A stretch of DNA of 18,771 nt from an uncultured Eubacteriales bacterium (GTDB lineage Bacteria; Bacillota; Clostridia; Oscillospirales; Butyricicoccaceae), in assembly GCA_905199135.1 (NCBI GenBank), contig CAJKFC010000029.1, positions 1-18,771 of the forward strand, given 5' to 3'. Within the stretch, counting starts at the first letter, position 1. The number at the start of each line of letters is the position of its first letter. This document shows positions 7,015 through 14,301 of this stretch, piece after piece. Under the pieces are notes generated by a model. It was not told the origin of the DNA. It was given only the letters and a program-made list of their open reading frames with translations, and searched no databases. The position numbers and the translations under genes were made by a program.

Positions 7015-7233
7015 TTACTTAGAACGCCAGGTGATTCTTCCCTGGGTCAAATCATAGGGCGAAAGCTGCATTGTGACCTTGTCGCCCGGTAAGATGCGTA
7101 TAAAATTCATGCGAAGTTTACCTGAAAGATGAGCTGTTACCACATGTCCGCCGGTAATCTCCACCTTGAATGTAGCATTTGGCAGCGCCTCTATAACGGT
7201 ACCTTCTACTTCAATCATATCTTCTTTAGACAA
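7015..7233 (-). CDS. infA: Translation initiation factor IF-1 (TTG start)
   Basis: OB-fold factor that occupies the 30S A site during initiation and modulates IF2 and IF3. 72 residues, the standard length, starting (M)SKEDMIEVEGTVIEALPNATFKV and ending QGRITWRSK, which covers the entire fold. The start codon is TTG (7231-7233). No other in-frame start gives the full N-terminus; the next ATG, at residue 6, is about 25 nt from the SD and would remove conserved residues. The SD AAGGAGG is 10 nt upstream and overlaps the end of the KOW gene, so translation is probably coupled. Confidence 0.96.
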   Translation of the reverse strand: MSKEDMIEVEGTVIEALPNATFKVEITGGHVVTAHLSGKLRMNFIRILPGDKVTMQLSPYDLTQGRITWRSK

Positions 7234-7239
7234 ACGAAA

Positions 7240-7530
7240 TTATCCTCCTTGTGAAGTTGTATCCAACTGTCTGCGGGCAAGCTCTCTTCGGATTTCCTTG
7301 TTTAAGGGAACCTCGCCCGAGAGTATTTTTCGAGAGACCGGATTTTCGCTTCTCTCAAAAAGCTCCGCATGTTTTTCCTTTTTCGTCTTTGGATTTTCGA
7401 CCTTGCGGCACTTGCCGTCGGCAAGCAGCAGGGTTCCTCCTTCGAGAACCGACAGCACGAACATCAGCCTTCCCTTATCTCTTCCGGCTGTTGACATGAC
7501 GATATCAGCTCTCTTAATTTCGTCTTTCAT
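7240..7530 (-). CDS. KOW-domain RNA-binding protein (L14e/L24-like), hypothetical
   Basis: A 96-residue basic protein. The N-terminal half (about 6-45: RADIVMSTAGRDKG, then FVLSVLEGGTLLLADGKCRKV) resembles a KOW-type SH3-like barrel of the kind found in L14e, L24 and NusG. The C-terminal half (about 46-96) is charged, Lys/Glu-rich and probably helical. Genes of this type are commonly annotated in Clostridia between map and infA as KOW-domain RNA-binding proteins; no specific function is established to my knowledge. It begins immediately after the map stop codon (TAA then ATG, no gap) with its GGAGG inside map, and it carries the infA SD in its own last codons. Tight coupling to translation-factor genes suggests a ribosome-linked role (inference). 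Confidence 0.85.
   Translation of the reverse strand: MKDEIKRADIVMSTAGRDKGRLMFVLSVLEGGTLLLADGKCRKVENPKTKKEKHAELFERSENPVSRKILSGEVPLNKEIRRELARRQLDTTSQGG
7244..7250 (-). promoter_or_regulatory. Ribosome binding site that decides the infA TTG start
   Basis: AAGGAGG on the - strand, a perfect anti-SD match, 10 nt before the TTG at 7233. Its bases also encode the last Gln-Gly-Gly codons of the upstream KOW protein, whose TAA stop (7240-7242) lies between SD and start. This places infA initiation directly in the wake of terminating ribosomes. Confidence 0.8.
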
Positions 7531-8289
7531 TTAATCCTCCAGCGGACGGGTGAGAATTATGGGTTCGCCGTCGGTTATGACGATGGTGTTTTCATAGTGA
7601 GCCGAAAGGCCTCCGTCCACCGTTTTTACCGTCCAGCCGTCGGGAAGTATCTTCACGCCGTACGATTTCGAATTAACCATAGGTTCAATGGCAAGTGTCA
7701 TACCCTTTACAAGTTTCGGGCCGTGACCCCTTAAACTGCAGTAATTAGGTACTTCAGGGGCTTCATGCATATCCCGGCCTATTCCGTGACCAACAAAATC
7801 GCGAACTACGCTGTATCCGTTTTTCTCAACATACTGCTGAACAGCCGCCGAGATATCGGATATTCTGTTGCCCACTACCGCTTGCTTGATACCCTCATAG
7901 AAGCTCTGTCGCGTCACATCTATAAGCCTTCTCGCCTCGTCCGATATATCGCCTGCGGCGAAGGTATCGGCGTTGTCTCCGTGATAGCCTCTGTAATAGG
8001 CTCCCACATCGATGGAGACGATATCGCCCTCCTTTATCTTGAGCTTACCGGGGATTCCGTGGATAACTGTGTCGTTTATCGAGCAGCATATCGCCGCGGG
8101 ATAGCCCTGGTAGCCGAGGAAAGAGGGGGTGGCTCCCAGCTGCTTGATGACTCTTCTTGCGACCTCATCAAGCTCTCTGGTTGTGACTCCCGGATGGACT
8201 GCCTTGCCGCACTCGATGAGTGCGAGCTTGGCAATCGCTCCGGCTTCTCTCATAATTTTAAGTTCCTGAGAAGACTTAACTTTTATCAT
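7531..8289 (-). CDS. map: Methionine aminopeptidase, type I
   Basis: Dinuclear metalloprotease that removes the initiator methionine from nascent proteins. 252 residues in the pita-bread fold without an N-terminal extension, the short type Ia form. All five metal ligands can be placed: D94 (SIDVG), D105 (YHGD), H168 (FVGHGIG), E202 (AIEPM) and E233 (HYENT); the substrate-side His is H77 (VIHGIP). The ATG overlaps the adk stop in an ATGA arrangement (8286-8289), indicating translational coupling. The order secY-adk-map-infA is typical of Gram-positive bacteria. Confidence 0.98.
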   Translation of the reverse strand: MIKVKSSQELKIMREAGAIAKLALIECGKAVHPGVTTRELDEVARRVIKQLGATPSFLGYQGYPAAICCSINDTVIHGIPGKLKIKEGDIVSIDVGAYYRGYHGDNADTFAAGDISDEARRLIDVTRQSFYEGIKQAVVGNRISDISAAVQQYVEKNGYSVVRDFVGHGIGRDMHEAPEVPNYCSLRGHGPKLVKGMTLAIEPMVNSKSYGVKILPDGWTVKTVDGGLSAHYENTIVITDGEPIILTRPLED

Positions 8290-8921
8290 AATGATACTCC
8301 CACAGCCTGAGCTACAAGTCTCTGTGTATCCTCGACCTTTTTCTGTCCGACTACTATTTTGAGCTTGTTCTGTCTCTCATAGTATTTCTTGACAGGCTCG
8401 GTGTCGTGATGATACACGCTAAGTCTCTCCTTTACGATCTCTTTGTCGTCGTCGGTTCTCCTTGTGGTCTTTGCTCCGCATCTGTCGCAAATACCGGGAA
8501 CCGCCGTGGGGTTGTACTCCACATGATAAGTGGCCTGACACTTGGTGCAGATCTCTCTGCCCGTAAGTCTGCTTATTATCTCATCGTCGGAGACCTCAAT
8601 GGAGATCGCAAGATCTATCGGCATAACTTCATCTATTCTTTCGGCCTGAGCCAAAGTTCTGGGGAAACCGTCCAGGATGGCGCCGTTTTTGCAGTCGTCA
8701 TCTTTGAGTCTTTTTGAAACCAGGTCGACAATCAGGTCGTCGGGGACCAGATGTCCTGTGTTCATGTACTCCTTAATGGACTTTCCCAGCTCGGTCTCCG
8801 CCTTCATTGCGTCGCGCAGAAGGTTGCCTGTGGCAATTATCGGAACTCCGAGCTTTTCTTTAAGAAAAAGTGCCTGTGTGCCTTTACCCGCACCCGGGGC
8901 ACCTAAAATAGTGCAAAGCAT
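8286..8921 (-). CDS. adk: Adenylate kinase, zinc-LID form
   Basis: Cytosolic kinase that interconverts AMP + ATP and 2 ADP. 211 residues, the long-LID class. P-loop GAPGAGKGT is at 7-15, the NMP-binding region around TGNLLRDAM (31-39), DGFPRT at 84-89 and the LID at about 121-158. The LID has a complete four-cysteine zinc site (C125, C128, C145, C148), as in many Gram-positive enzymes and unlike the E. coli form. It follows secY by 13 nt and overlaps map by 4 nt. Confidence 0.98.
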   Translation of the reverse strand: MLCTILGAPGAGKGTQALFLKEKLGVPIIATGNLLRDAMKAETELGKSIKEYMNTGHLVPDDLIVDLVSKRLKDDDCKNGAILDGFPRTLAQAERIDEVMPIDLAISIEVSDDEIISRLTGREICTKCQATYHVEYNPTAVPGICDRCGAKTTRRTDDDKEIVKERLSVYHHDTEPVKKYYERQNKLKIVVGQKKVEDTQRLVAQAVGVSL

Positions 8922-8934
8922 TTAATTTACCGTC

Positions 8935-10215
8935 CTATTCGAGGAAGCCCTTATAATGCCTCATGAGCATCTGAGCTTCGATAGCTTTAACCGTTTCAAG
9001 GGCGACACCGACAAGAATGAGTATCGATGTACCTCCGACAGCCAAACCGGAAAGACCGTTGATGTTGCTCATCACCTGGGGCAGAAGGGCGATAAAGCCC
9101 AGGAAGATTGCGCCCATGAGAGTGATCTTGTTGAGAACTCTTGTGATAAACTCTGTTGTGGGTCTGCCCGAACGGAAGCCGGGGATAAATCCGCCGTTTT
9201 TACGGATGTTATTGGAGACCTCTATCGGATTGAACTGAATCGTCGAATAGAAGTATGCGAAACCTACGATGAGGAGTGCATATACGATCATATAGGGAAT
9301 TGTGCCCTGGGAGAAGGACTTTGCGAAATTGCTCCAGAAAGAACCTTCAGCCGGCTGCAGGAACTCGATGATCGTTGCGGGAACTGTTACTATGGACGAG
9401 GCAAAGATGATGGGCATAACGCCGGACATATTTACCTTCATCGGAATGTTTGTCGACTGTCCGCCGTATATCTTTCTTCCGACAACACGCTTTGCATACT
9501 GAACCGGTATGCGGCGCTCAGCGTTGGTGACAAATACAACGAGAGCTATGATAGCCACAGCGATTACAAGTATTACCAAAAGCGAGAATATGTTGAGGTT
9601 GCCGTTTATAAAGGAAGATACTATCGATATGACAGCCTGGGGACCGCGGCTTACGATCGAGGCGAAGAGGATAAGGGAAATACCGTTTCCTATGCCCTTT
9701 TCAGTGATCTGTTCGCCGAGCCACATGATAAACGCCGAACCAGCTGTGAAAGTTATGAGGATAACTATCATGGAGATGGCGTCTGTTCTTGTGAGAGCGC
9801 CCGTGCTCTTGAGCATGACATAATATGTGTAGCCCAGGATGAGGGCGAGACCGACCGTCACATAGCGGGTGATGGCGGCCAGTTTCTTTCTGCCTTCCTC
9901 GCCGCCGTCTTTTACCATTCTCTCAAGGGCGGGTATAGCTACCTGCAAGAGGTTCATGATAATCGAGGCGTTGATATACGGATAGATAGAAAGAGCGAAT
10001 ATAGATGCCTGGCTGAAGCCGCCGCCGGACAGTACATTGAAGTATCCGAGGACAGTGTCGCTGTACTGTTCAAATACGGCCTTTACCATGTCGAGATCTA
10101 CATAGGGAACATAGATCGAATAACCGAAACGGTATACAACCAAAGCAAAGATAACAAAGAGAAGTTTTTTTCTAAGATCCGGAATTCTCCACGCGTTTCT
10201 AAGTGTCTGTATCAT
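8935..10215 (-). CDS. secY: Protein translocase subunit SecY
   Basis: Central channel of the Sec translocon, exporting unfolded proteins and inserting membrane proteins with SecE, SecG and SecA. 426 residues with about ten hydrophobic segments. Recognisable landmarks: the plug and TM2 region (GGGFSQASIFALSIYPYINASII), WLGEQITEKGIGNGISLI (TM4-TM5), the C4 loop RRIPVQYAKR, and the C5 loop PGFRSGRPT with the Arg used in SecA-driven transport. Length is the family norm (B. subtilis 431). Only one nt separates its ATG from the rplO stop, so it is coupled to the ribosomal genes. Confidence 0.98.
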   Translation of the reverse strand: MIQTLRNAWRIPDLRKKLLFVIFALVVYRFGYSIYVPYVDLDMVKAVFEQYSDTVLGYFNVLSGGGFSQASIFALSIYPYINASIIMNLLQVAIPALERMVKDGGEEGRKKLAAITRYVTVGLALILGYTYYVMLKSTGALTRTDAISMIVILITFTAGSAFIMWLGEQITEKGIGNGISLILFASIVSRGPQAVISIVSSFINGNLNIFSLLVILVIAVAIIALVVFVTNAERRIPVQYAKRVVGRKIYGGQSTNIPMKVNMSGVMPIIFASSIVTVPATIIEFLQPAEGSFWSNFAKSFSQGTIPYMIVYALLIVGFAYFYSTIQFNPIEVSNNIRKNGGFIPGFRSGRPTTEFITRVLNKITLMGAIFLGFIALLPQVMSNINGLSGLAVGGTSILILVGVALETVKAIEAQMLMRHYKGFLE

Positions 10216-10216
10216 A

Positions 10217-10657
10217 TTACAAGACCTCCGCGCTTCCTCCGGCGGCTTCTATCTTCTCTTTTGCCGAGGCAGTGATGCCTGCGGCTTTGACAGTCAACTT
10301 CTTAGTAAGCTCGCCGCCACCGAGAACTCTGATGCCATCATATTTTTTCTGTACGAGGCCCATCTCATAGAGAGTCTCGAAAGATACGACTGTTCCGTCC
10401 TCAAGCTTGTTGAGCTCGGAAACATTGAACTCTGCATAGTTCTTTGCGAATACATTGTGGAATCCGCGCTTGGGGAGACGGCGTGCCAGCATTGTCTGGC
10501 CGCCCTCGAAGCCGGGACGGACGCCGCCGCCGCTTCTGGCCCACTGACCCTTATGGCCGCGGCCTGCTGTCTTGCCGTTGCCGGATCCGATTCCGCGTCC
10601 CTTGCGCTTGTTTTCCTTTGTTGCGCCGGGAGCCGGTGTCAATTCGTGAATTTTCAT
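10217..10657 (-). CDS. rplO: 50S ribosomal protein L15
   Basis: Large-subunit protein with a long basic extension threading 23S rRNA. 146 residues. The N-terminus MKIHELTPAPGATKENKRKG leads into the Gly/Arg-rich loop (RGIGSGNGKTAGRGHKGQ, about 21-38) and the SGGGVRPGFEGGQ block (42-54); the C-terminal domain follows from about 80. It lies 10 nt after rpmD and 1 nt before secY. Confidence 0.98.
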   Translation of the reverse strand: MKIHELTPAPGATKENKRKGRGIGSGNGKTAGRGHKGQWARSGGGVRPGFEGGQTMLARRLPKRGFHNVFAKNYAEFNVSELNKLEDGTVVSFETLYEMGLVQKKYDGIRVLGGGELTKKLTVKAAGITASAKEKIEAAGGSAEVL

Positions 10658-10667
10658 ATTCTACCTC

Positions 10668-10850
10668 CTACTTAACCACTTCGACGCTGATAAGGTAGCT
10701 TATCTGAGCGACCTTACCCATTGTCTGGGGGTTTTCAGGCTGAACCGACACATCACCGATACGGCGAAGGCCGAGAGCGTTAGCTGTTGCGATGTGCTTT
10801 GCATGTCTGCCTGCAAGGCTCTTTTTGAGAGTAATTTTTACATTGTTCAT
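10668..10850 (-). CDS. rpmD: 50S ribosomal protein L30
   Basis: Small large-subunit protein of the L30/L7 fold. 60 residues, the usual length, with the core KITLKKSLAGRHAKHIATA and the GLRRIG turn typical of the bacterial family. It lies 14 nt after rpsE and 10 nt before rplO. Confidence 0.97.
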   Translation of the reverse strand: MNNVKITLKKSLAGRHAKHIATANALGLRRIGDVSVQPENPQTMGKVAQISYLISVEVVK

Positions 10851-10864
10851 TTCGTTACCCTCCG

Positions 10865-11368
10865 TTATTTCATGATCTGCTCGGGTGTAAGACCGCGAAC
10901 CTTGGATACTTCTTCAATAGTTCTCAAAGATTTGAGACCTGCCATTGTAGCAGCGACAACATTCTGGGGGTTGTTGCTTCTGAGGCACTTTGTACGGATG
11001 TCGCGTACGCCTGCTGCTTCCAAAACCGCACGGACAGGACCGCCGGCGATAACACCGGTACCCTGTGCAGCCGGCTTGAGAAGAACACGGCCTGCGCCGA
11101 ACTCGCCGATCACCTCGTGGGGGATCGATGTGCCCTTGAGGGACACCTTTACGAGATTCTTCTTTGCGTCTTCAATTCCCTTGCGGATAGCTTCGGGAAC
11201 TTCGGAGGCTTTACCGAGACCGTAGCCTACGATGCCGTTCTGGTCGCCCACTACTACGAGTGCTGCGAACTTGAAAATACGGCCGCCTTTTACTGTCTTA
11301 GAAACACGGTTGAGGGCAACGACTGTCTCTTTAAGGTCAAGCGCTCCTGCGTCTATAATATGAGCCAT
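10865..11368 (-). CDS. rpsE: 30S ribosomal protein S5
   Basis: Small-subunit protein at the decoding-centre side of the 30S body; mutations in the family affect spectinomycin response and accuracy. 167 residues (usual 165-170). The N-terminal double-stranded RNA-binding-like domain includes RVSKTVKGGRIFKFAALVVVG (about 22-42) and GYGLGKASEVPEAI; the C-terminal domain includes GAGRVLLKPAAQGTGVIAGG and VRDIRTKCLRSNNPQN. It lies 14 nt after rplR. Confidence 0.98.
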   Translation of the reverse strand: MAHIIDAGALDLKETVVALNRVSKTVKGGRIFKFAALVVVGDQNGIVGYGLGKASEVPEAIRKGIEDAKKNLVKVSLKGTSIPHEVIGEFGAGRVLLKPAAQGTGVIAGGPVRAVLEAAGVRDIRTKCLRSNNPQNVVAATMAGLKSLRTIEEVSKVRGLTPEQIMK

Positions 11369-11382
11369 AATCTTCCTCCTCC

Positions 11383-11742
11383 TTAAAAGTTGAGTCCACC
11401 CTCGCGGGCTGCCTCTGCCAAAGCCTTTACACGGCCGTGATAGAGATAACCGCCACGGTCAAAGACTACATTCTCGATGCCCTTCTCTTTGCAGACCTGG
11501 GCGATCTTCTTGCCAACCATAGCTGCAGCTTCGCAGTTGCCGCCGTACTGGTTGAAATCCTTTTCGATTGTCGATGCGGAGCAGAGTGTTACACCTGCTA
11601 CATCGTCTATTACCTGTGCGTAGATGTTCTTGGCACTGCGGTATACATTGAGACGGGGAAGCTCAGCAGTACCGGAAATCTTAGCACGAACACGCTTATG
11701 TCTCTGCAAGCGCTTTTCGTTGGAATTAAATTTCTTAACCAT
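11383..11742 (-). CDS. rplR: 50S ribosomal protein L18
   Basis: 5S rRNA-binding protein that helps form the central protuberance with L5. 119 residues, normal length. A basic N-terminus (KRLQRHKRVRAKISGTAELPRL) precedes the core, with the C-terminal YHGRVKALAEAAREGGLNF characteristic of the family. It lies 15 nt after rplF. Confidence 0.98.
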   Translation of the reverse strand: MVKKFNSNEKRLQRHKRVRAKISGTAELPRLNVYRSAKNIYAQVIDDVAGVTLCSASTIEKDFNQYGGNCEAAAMVGKKIAQVCKEKGIENVVFDRGGYLYHGRVKALAEAAREGGLNF

Positions 11743-11757
11743 TTAGCCAAAACCTCC

Positions 11758-12303
11758 TTATTTCTTCTTACCGCCGGCCTTGCCCTCTTTACGGCGAATG
11801 ACCTCGTCAACATACTTGATGCCTTTTCCCTTATAGGGCTCGGGAGGACGCTTGCCGCGAACTTCGGCTGCGAACTGACCGACCTTCTGCTTGTCGATAC
11901 CGGAGATGACAAGCTTGTTGGGAGCGGGAACATCGATTGTTATGTCCTCGTTGTCGGAGACGATGACAGGATGGGAGTAACCCAGTGTGAGAGTTTCATC
12001 TTTACCGCTCTTTGCGGCACGGTAGCCGACGCCGTTGATTTCAAGCTCTTTTGTGTAGCCCTTGCTTACGCCGATTATCATGTTGTTGATAAGTGTGCGT
12101 GTCAGGCCGTGGAGAGCTCTGTGGAGCTTATCGTCCGAAGGACGGGCAACATGGATCACATTGCCTTCCATTGTAATTGTTATATCAGGGTGAAACTCTT
12201 TCTTGAGTGTACCTTTTGCGCCTTTAACTTCAACTTCGTGACCGTTTACGGCAACAGTCACATCTGCCGGTACAGTTATAGGAGCACGACCGATTCTCGA
12301 CAT
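11758..12303 (-). CDS. rplF: 50S ribosomal protein L6
   Basis: Large-subunit protein near the factor-binding site, made of two repeated L6 domains. 181 residues. The N-terminus MSRIGRAPITVP and the C-terminal signature around KRPPEPYKGKGIKY (about 149-163) are diagnostic. It ends in a lysine-rich tail. It lies 14 nt after rpsH. Confidence 0.98.
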   Translation of the reverse strand: MSRIGRAPITVPADVTVAVNGHEVEVKGAKGTLKKEFHPDITITMEGNVIHVARPSDDKLHRALHGLTRTLINNMIIGVSKGYTKELEINGVGYRAAKSGKDETLTLGYSHPVIVSDNEDITIDVPAPNKLVISGIDKQKVGQFAAEVRGKRPPEPYKGKGIKYVDEVIRRKEGKAGGKKK

Positions 12304-12317
12304 ATTCTCCTACCTCC

Positions 12318-12716
12318 TTACCATACGAATGCCAGGACTTCGCCGCCGACATTGAGCTTTCTTGCCTCTTTATCGGTCATAACGCCCTTGGATGTTGAAA
12401 CGATCGCAATACCGAGTCCTTTGAGAACCTTGGGGAGATTCTCTCTGCCGGCGTAGATGCGAAGGCCGGGCTTGGAAACTCTGCGGAGTCCCTGGATTGC
12501 GTGGGACTTGTCGGCATTGTACTTGAGTGTGATGCGAATGATGCCCTGTGTGCCGTTGTCTACAAGCTCAAAGGATTTGATGTAGCCGTTGTCCAAAAGG
12601 ATCTGGGCTATTGCCTTCTTAACGCCGGAAGCCGGAACATCGACTGTGGCGTGGCGGGCGGAGCCTGCGTTGCGAACACGAGTGAGCATATCTGCTATCG
12701 GATCTGTGATATGCAT
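12318..12716 (-). CDS. rpsH: 30S ribosomal protein S8
   Basis: Primary 16S rRNA-binding protein of the central domain. 132 residues, family norm. N-terminus MHITDPIADMLTRVRNAGSA and the C-terminal block VSTSKGVMTDKEARKLNVGGEVLAFVW are diagnostic. In E. coli S8 represses the spc operon by binding mRNA resembling its rRNA site. Here the gene is preceded by a 98-nt gap with three hairpins, which could hold such a site (inference). Its SD is AAGGAGG about 6 nt before the ATG. Confidence 0.98.
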   Translation of the reverse strand: MHITDPIADMLTRVRNAGSARHATVDVPASGVKKAIAQILLDNGYIKSFELVDNGTQGIIRITLKYNADKSHAIQGLRRVSKPGLRIYAGRENLPKVLKGLGIAIVSTSKGVMTDKEARKLNVGGEVLAFVW

Positions 12717-12814
12717 AATTTTCCTCCTTGAAGTTAGAGGGTTCTCCCTCCACTTTTCTCGTATCCCCTTCTCGGGGCTTTATTGTTTATGACTGACGGC
12801 GTCCGTCAGTCAGC
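12717..12814 (-). promoter_or_regulatory. Triple-hairpin gap between rpsZ and rpsH
   Basis: Three perfect short stems follow one another in the - strand transcript: GACTGACGG/CCGTCAGTC (12791-12799 with 12803-12811, 9 bp, 3-nt loop); CCCC/GGGG (12765-12768 with 12774-12777, 5-nt loop); and GAGGG/CCCTC (12737-12741 with 12746-12750, loop TTCT on the + strand). The rpsH SD (12723-12729) follows. The stems share no sequence. No U-run follows any of them, so they are not plain terminators. Possible roles are binding of a ribosomal protein, processing or mRNA protection. Confidence 0.6.
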
Positions 12815-13000
12815 TTACCAGGATGCCTTCTTTACTCCGGGGATCTGGCCCTTGTGAGCCAGCTCTCTGAAGCAGATACGGCAGATGCCGTAGTTGCGAA
12901 GATAAGCGTGAGGACGGCCGCAGATTTTACATCTGTTGTATGCTCTTGTAGAGAACTTAGGCTCGGCCTGCTGCTTCAAAATCATTGCTTTTTTAGCCAT
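12815..13000 (-). CDS. rpsZ: 30S ribosomal protein S14, type Z (zinc form)
   Basis: Head protein of the small subunit, essential for late 30S assembly. 61 residues, the short zinc-binding form rather than the ~89-residue zinc-free paralogue. The zinc ribbon C24-x2-C27-x12-C40-x2-C43 is intact, and the C-terminus GQIPGVKKASW is exact for the family. It lies 12 nt after rplE. Confidence 0.98.
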   Translation of the reverse strand: MAKKAMILKQQAEPKFSTRAYNRCKICGRPHAYLRNYGICRICFRELAHKGQIPGVKKASW

Positions 13001-13012
13001 TTTTTATTCCCC

Positions 13013-13570
13013 CTATGCCTTCATGAACGGAGCGCCGAGAAGTGTGAGGAGCTCCTTTGCTTCTTCGTCTGTATTAGCCGTCGTTGTGAACACTATATCC
13101 ATGCCGCGGATCTTGTCGATTTTATCGTACTCGATCTCGGGGAATATGAGCTGCTCTTTGAGGCCGAAGGCATAGTTGCCGCGTCCGTCAAAGCCGTTGG
13201 GATTGATGCCTCTGAAGTCACGAACACGGGGAAGAGCCAGATTGAAAAGTCTGTCCAAAAACTCCCACATTCTGTCTGCTCTCAGAGTTACCTTTGCGCC
13301 GACGGGCTGACCTTCACGGAGCTTAAAGTTAGCGACGGATTTTCTCGCCTTTGTGACGACGGGCTTCTGACCTGTGATCTTTGCGAGATCGTTTGCGATG
13401 GCTTCTACCATCTTGGAGTTGTCACGGGCCTCACCGCAGCCGATGTTGACCGTGATTTTCTCGAGCTTCGGAATCTGCATTACATTCTCATATCCGAATT
13501 TCTTCATAAGAGCAGGAGCTACTTCCTGTGTGTACTTGGCCTTGAGCCTCGGAATGTATTTCTCAGACAT
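13013..13570 (-). CDS. rplE: 50S ribosomal protein L5
   Basis: 5S rRNA-binding protein of the central protuberance that bridges to S13 and contacts P-site tRNA. 185 residues (usual 179-180). Blocks visible: IPKLEKITVNIGCGEA (33-48), TGQKPVVTKARKSVANFKLREG, and the C-terminal FPEIEYDKIDKIRGMDIVF. It lies 18 nt after rplX with a GGAGG-type site. Confidence 0.98.
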   Translation of the reverse strand: MSEKYIPRLKAKYTQEVAPALMKKFGYENVMQIPKLEKITVNIGCGEARDNSKMVEAIANDLAKITGQKPVVTKARKSVANFKLREGQPVGAKVTLRADRMWEFLDRLFNLALPRVRDFRGINPNGFDGRGNYAFGLKEQLIFPEIEYDKIDKIRGMDIVFTTTANTDEEAKELLTLLGAPFMKA

Positions 13571-13588
13571 TTTATTTCCTCCCTACCC

Positions 13589-13906
13589 TTATATCTGTTC
13601 CTTGCAGTGAGCGCAGACGCGCACCTTTTCGCCGGAAGCCAAAATCTCGTGCTTTACGCGAGTAGGCTTGTCACATTTGGGGCAGACGCGCATAACCTTG
13701 CAAGCGCGGAGAGAAGTCTCCTGCTTGATGATTCCGCCTGTATCGCCCTGACGGCGAGGCTTTGTGTGCTTTGTGGCAAAATTGATGCCCTCAACGATAA
13801 CTGCGCCCTTCTTGGGATCTGTCTTGAGGACTTTGCCCTTCTTGCCCTTATCTTTACCGGAAAGGACGATGACTGTGTCACCTGTTTTTATGTGAAGTGT
13901 ATTCAT
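13589..13906 (-). CDS. rplX: 50S ribosomal protein L24 with C-terminal zinc ribbon
   Basis: Assembly-initiating large-subunit protein at the exit-tunnel rim. 105 residues. The KOW domain is at about 5-38 (KTGDTVIVLSGKDKGKKGKV), followed by VEGINFATKHTKPR. The C-terminal part has two cysteine pairs, C75-x2-C78 and C98-x2-C101, consistent with a zinc ribbon seen in some bacterial L24 proteins. It lies 12 nt after rplN. Confidence 0.98.
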   Translation of the reverse strand: MNTLHIKTGDTVIVLSGKDKGKKGKVLKTDPKKGAVIVEGINFATKHTKPRRQGDTGGIIKQETSLRACKVMRVCPKCDKPTRVKHEILASGEKVRVCAHCKEQI

Positions 13907-13918
13907 GGCGTCCTCCTA

Positions 13919-14287
13919 TTACAAAACTTCCGGTGCGAGTGAAAGAATCTTCATGTAGTTTTTATCACGAAGCTCACGAGCGACCGGTCCAAAAATACGG
14001 GTTCCTCTGGGGTTCTGATCGTCTCTGATGATAACTGCTGCGTTCTCGTCGAAACGGACATAGCTGCCGTCTGCGCGGCGCAGACCCTTGCGGGAACGGA
14101 CGATAACGGCCTTTACGACCTCACCCTTCTTGACAACACCGCCCGGTGCTGCCTTGCGGACGGAAGCGACGATGACATCGCCGATGTTTCCGTATCTGCG
14201 TGTAGAGCCGCCAAGAACGCGGATACACTTGAGTTCTTTAGCTCCTGTGTTATCTGCAACACGGAGATATGATTCCTGCTGTACCAT
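13919..14287 (-). CDS. rplN: 50S ribosomal protein L14
   Basis: Large-subunit protein at the inter-subunit face, contacting 16S rRNA and L19. 122 residues, the exact family length. Diagnostic blocks: MVQQESYLRVADNTGAKEL (1-19), GGVVKKGEVVKAVIVRSRKG (49-68) and FDENAAVIIRDDQNPRGTRI (79-98). It lies 14 nt after rpsQ. Confidence 0.98.
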   Translation of the reverse strand: MVQQESYLRVADNTGAKELKCIRVLGGSTRRYGNIGDVIVASVRKAAPGGVVKKGEVVKAVIVRSRKGLRRADGSYVRFDENAAVIIRDDQNPRGTRIFGPVARELRDKNYMKILSLAPEVL

Positions 14288-14301
14288 TCTGTGGCTCCTC
14301 C

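Noticed and set aside
8956..10275. 439-codon open frame on the + strand opposite secY and part of rplO
   Set aside because: Composition is highly charged and Tyr/Asp-rich with no domain. It arises from biased codon use in the highly expressed sense genes.
11437..13942. Two long + strand open frames (11437-12456 and 12854-13942) crossing several ribosomal genes
   Set aside because: They span multiple well-identified genes and intergenic SD sites and read as Cys/Leu-rich noise with no family resemblance.
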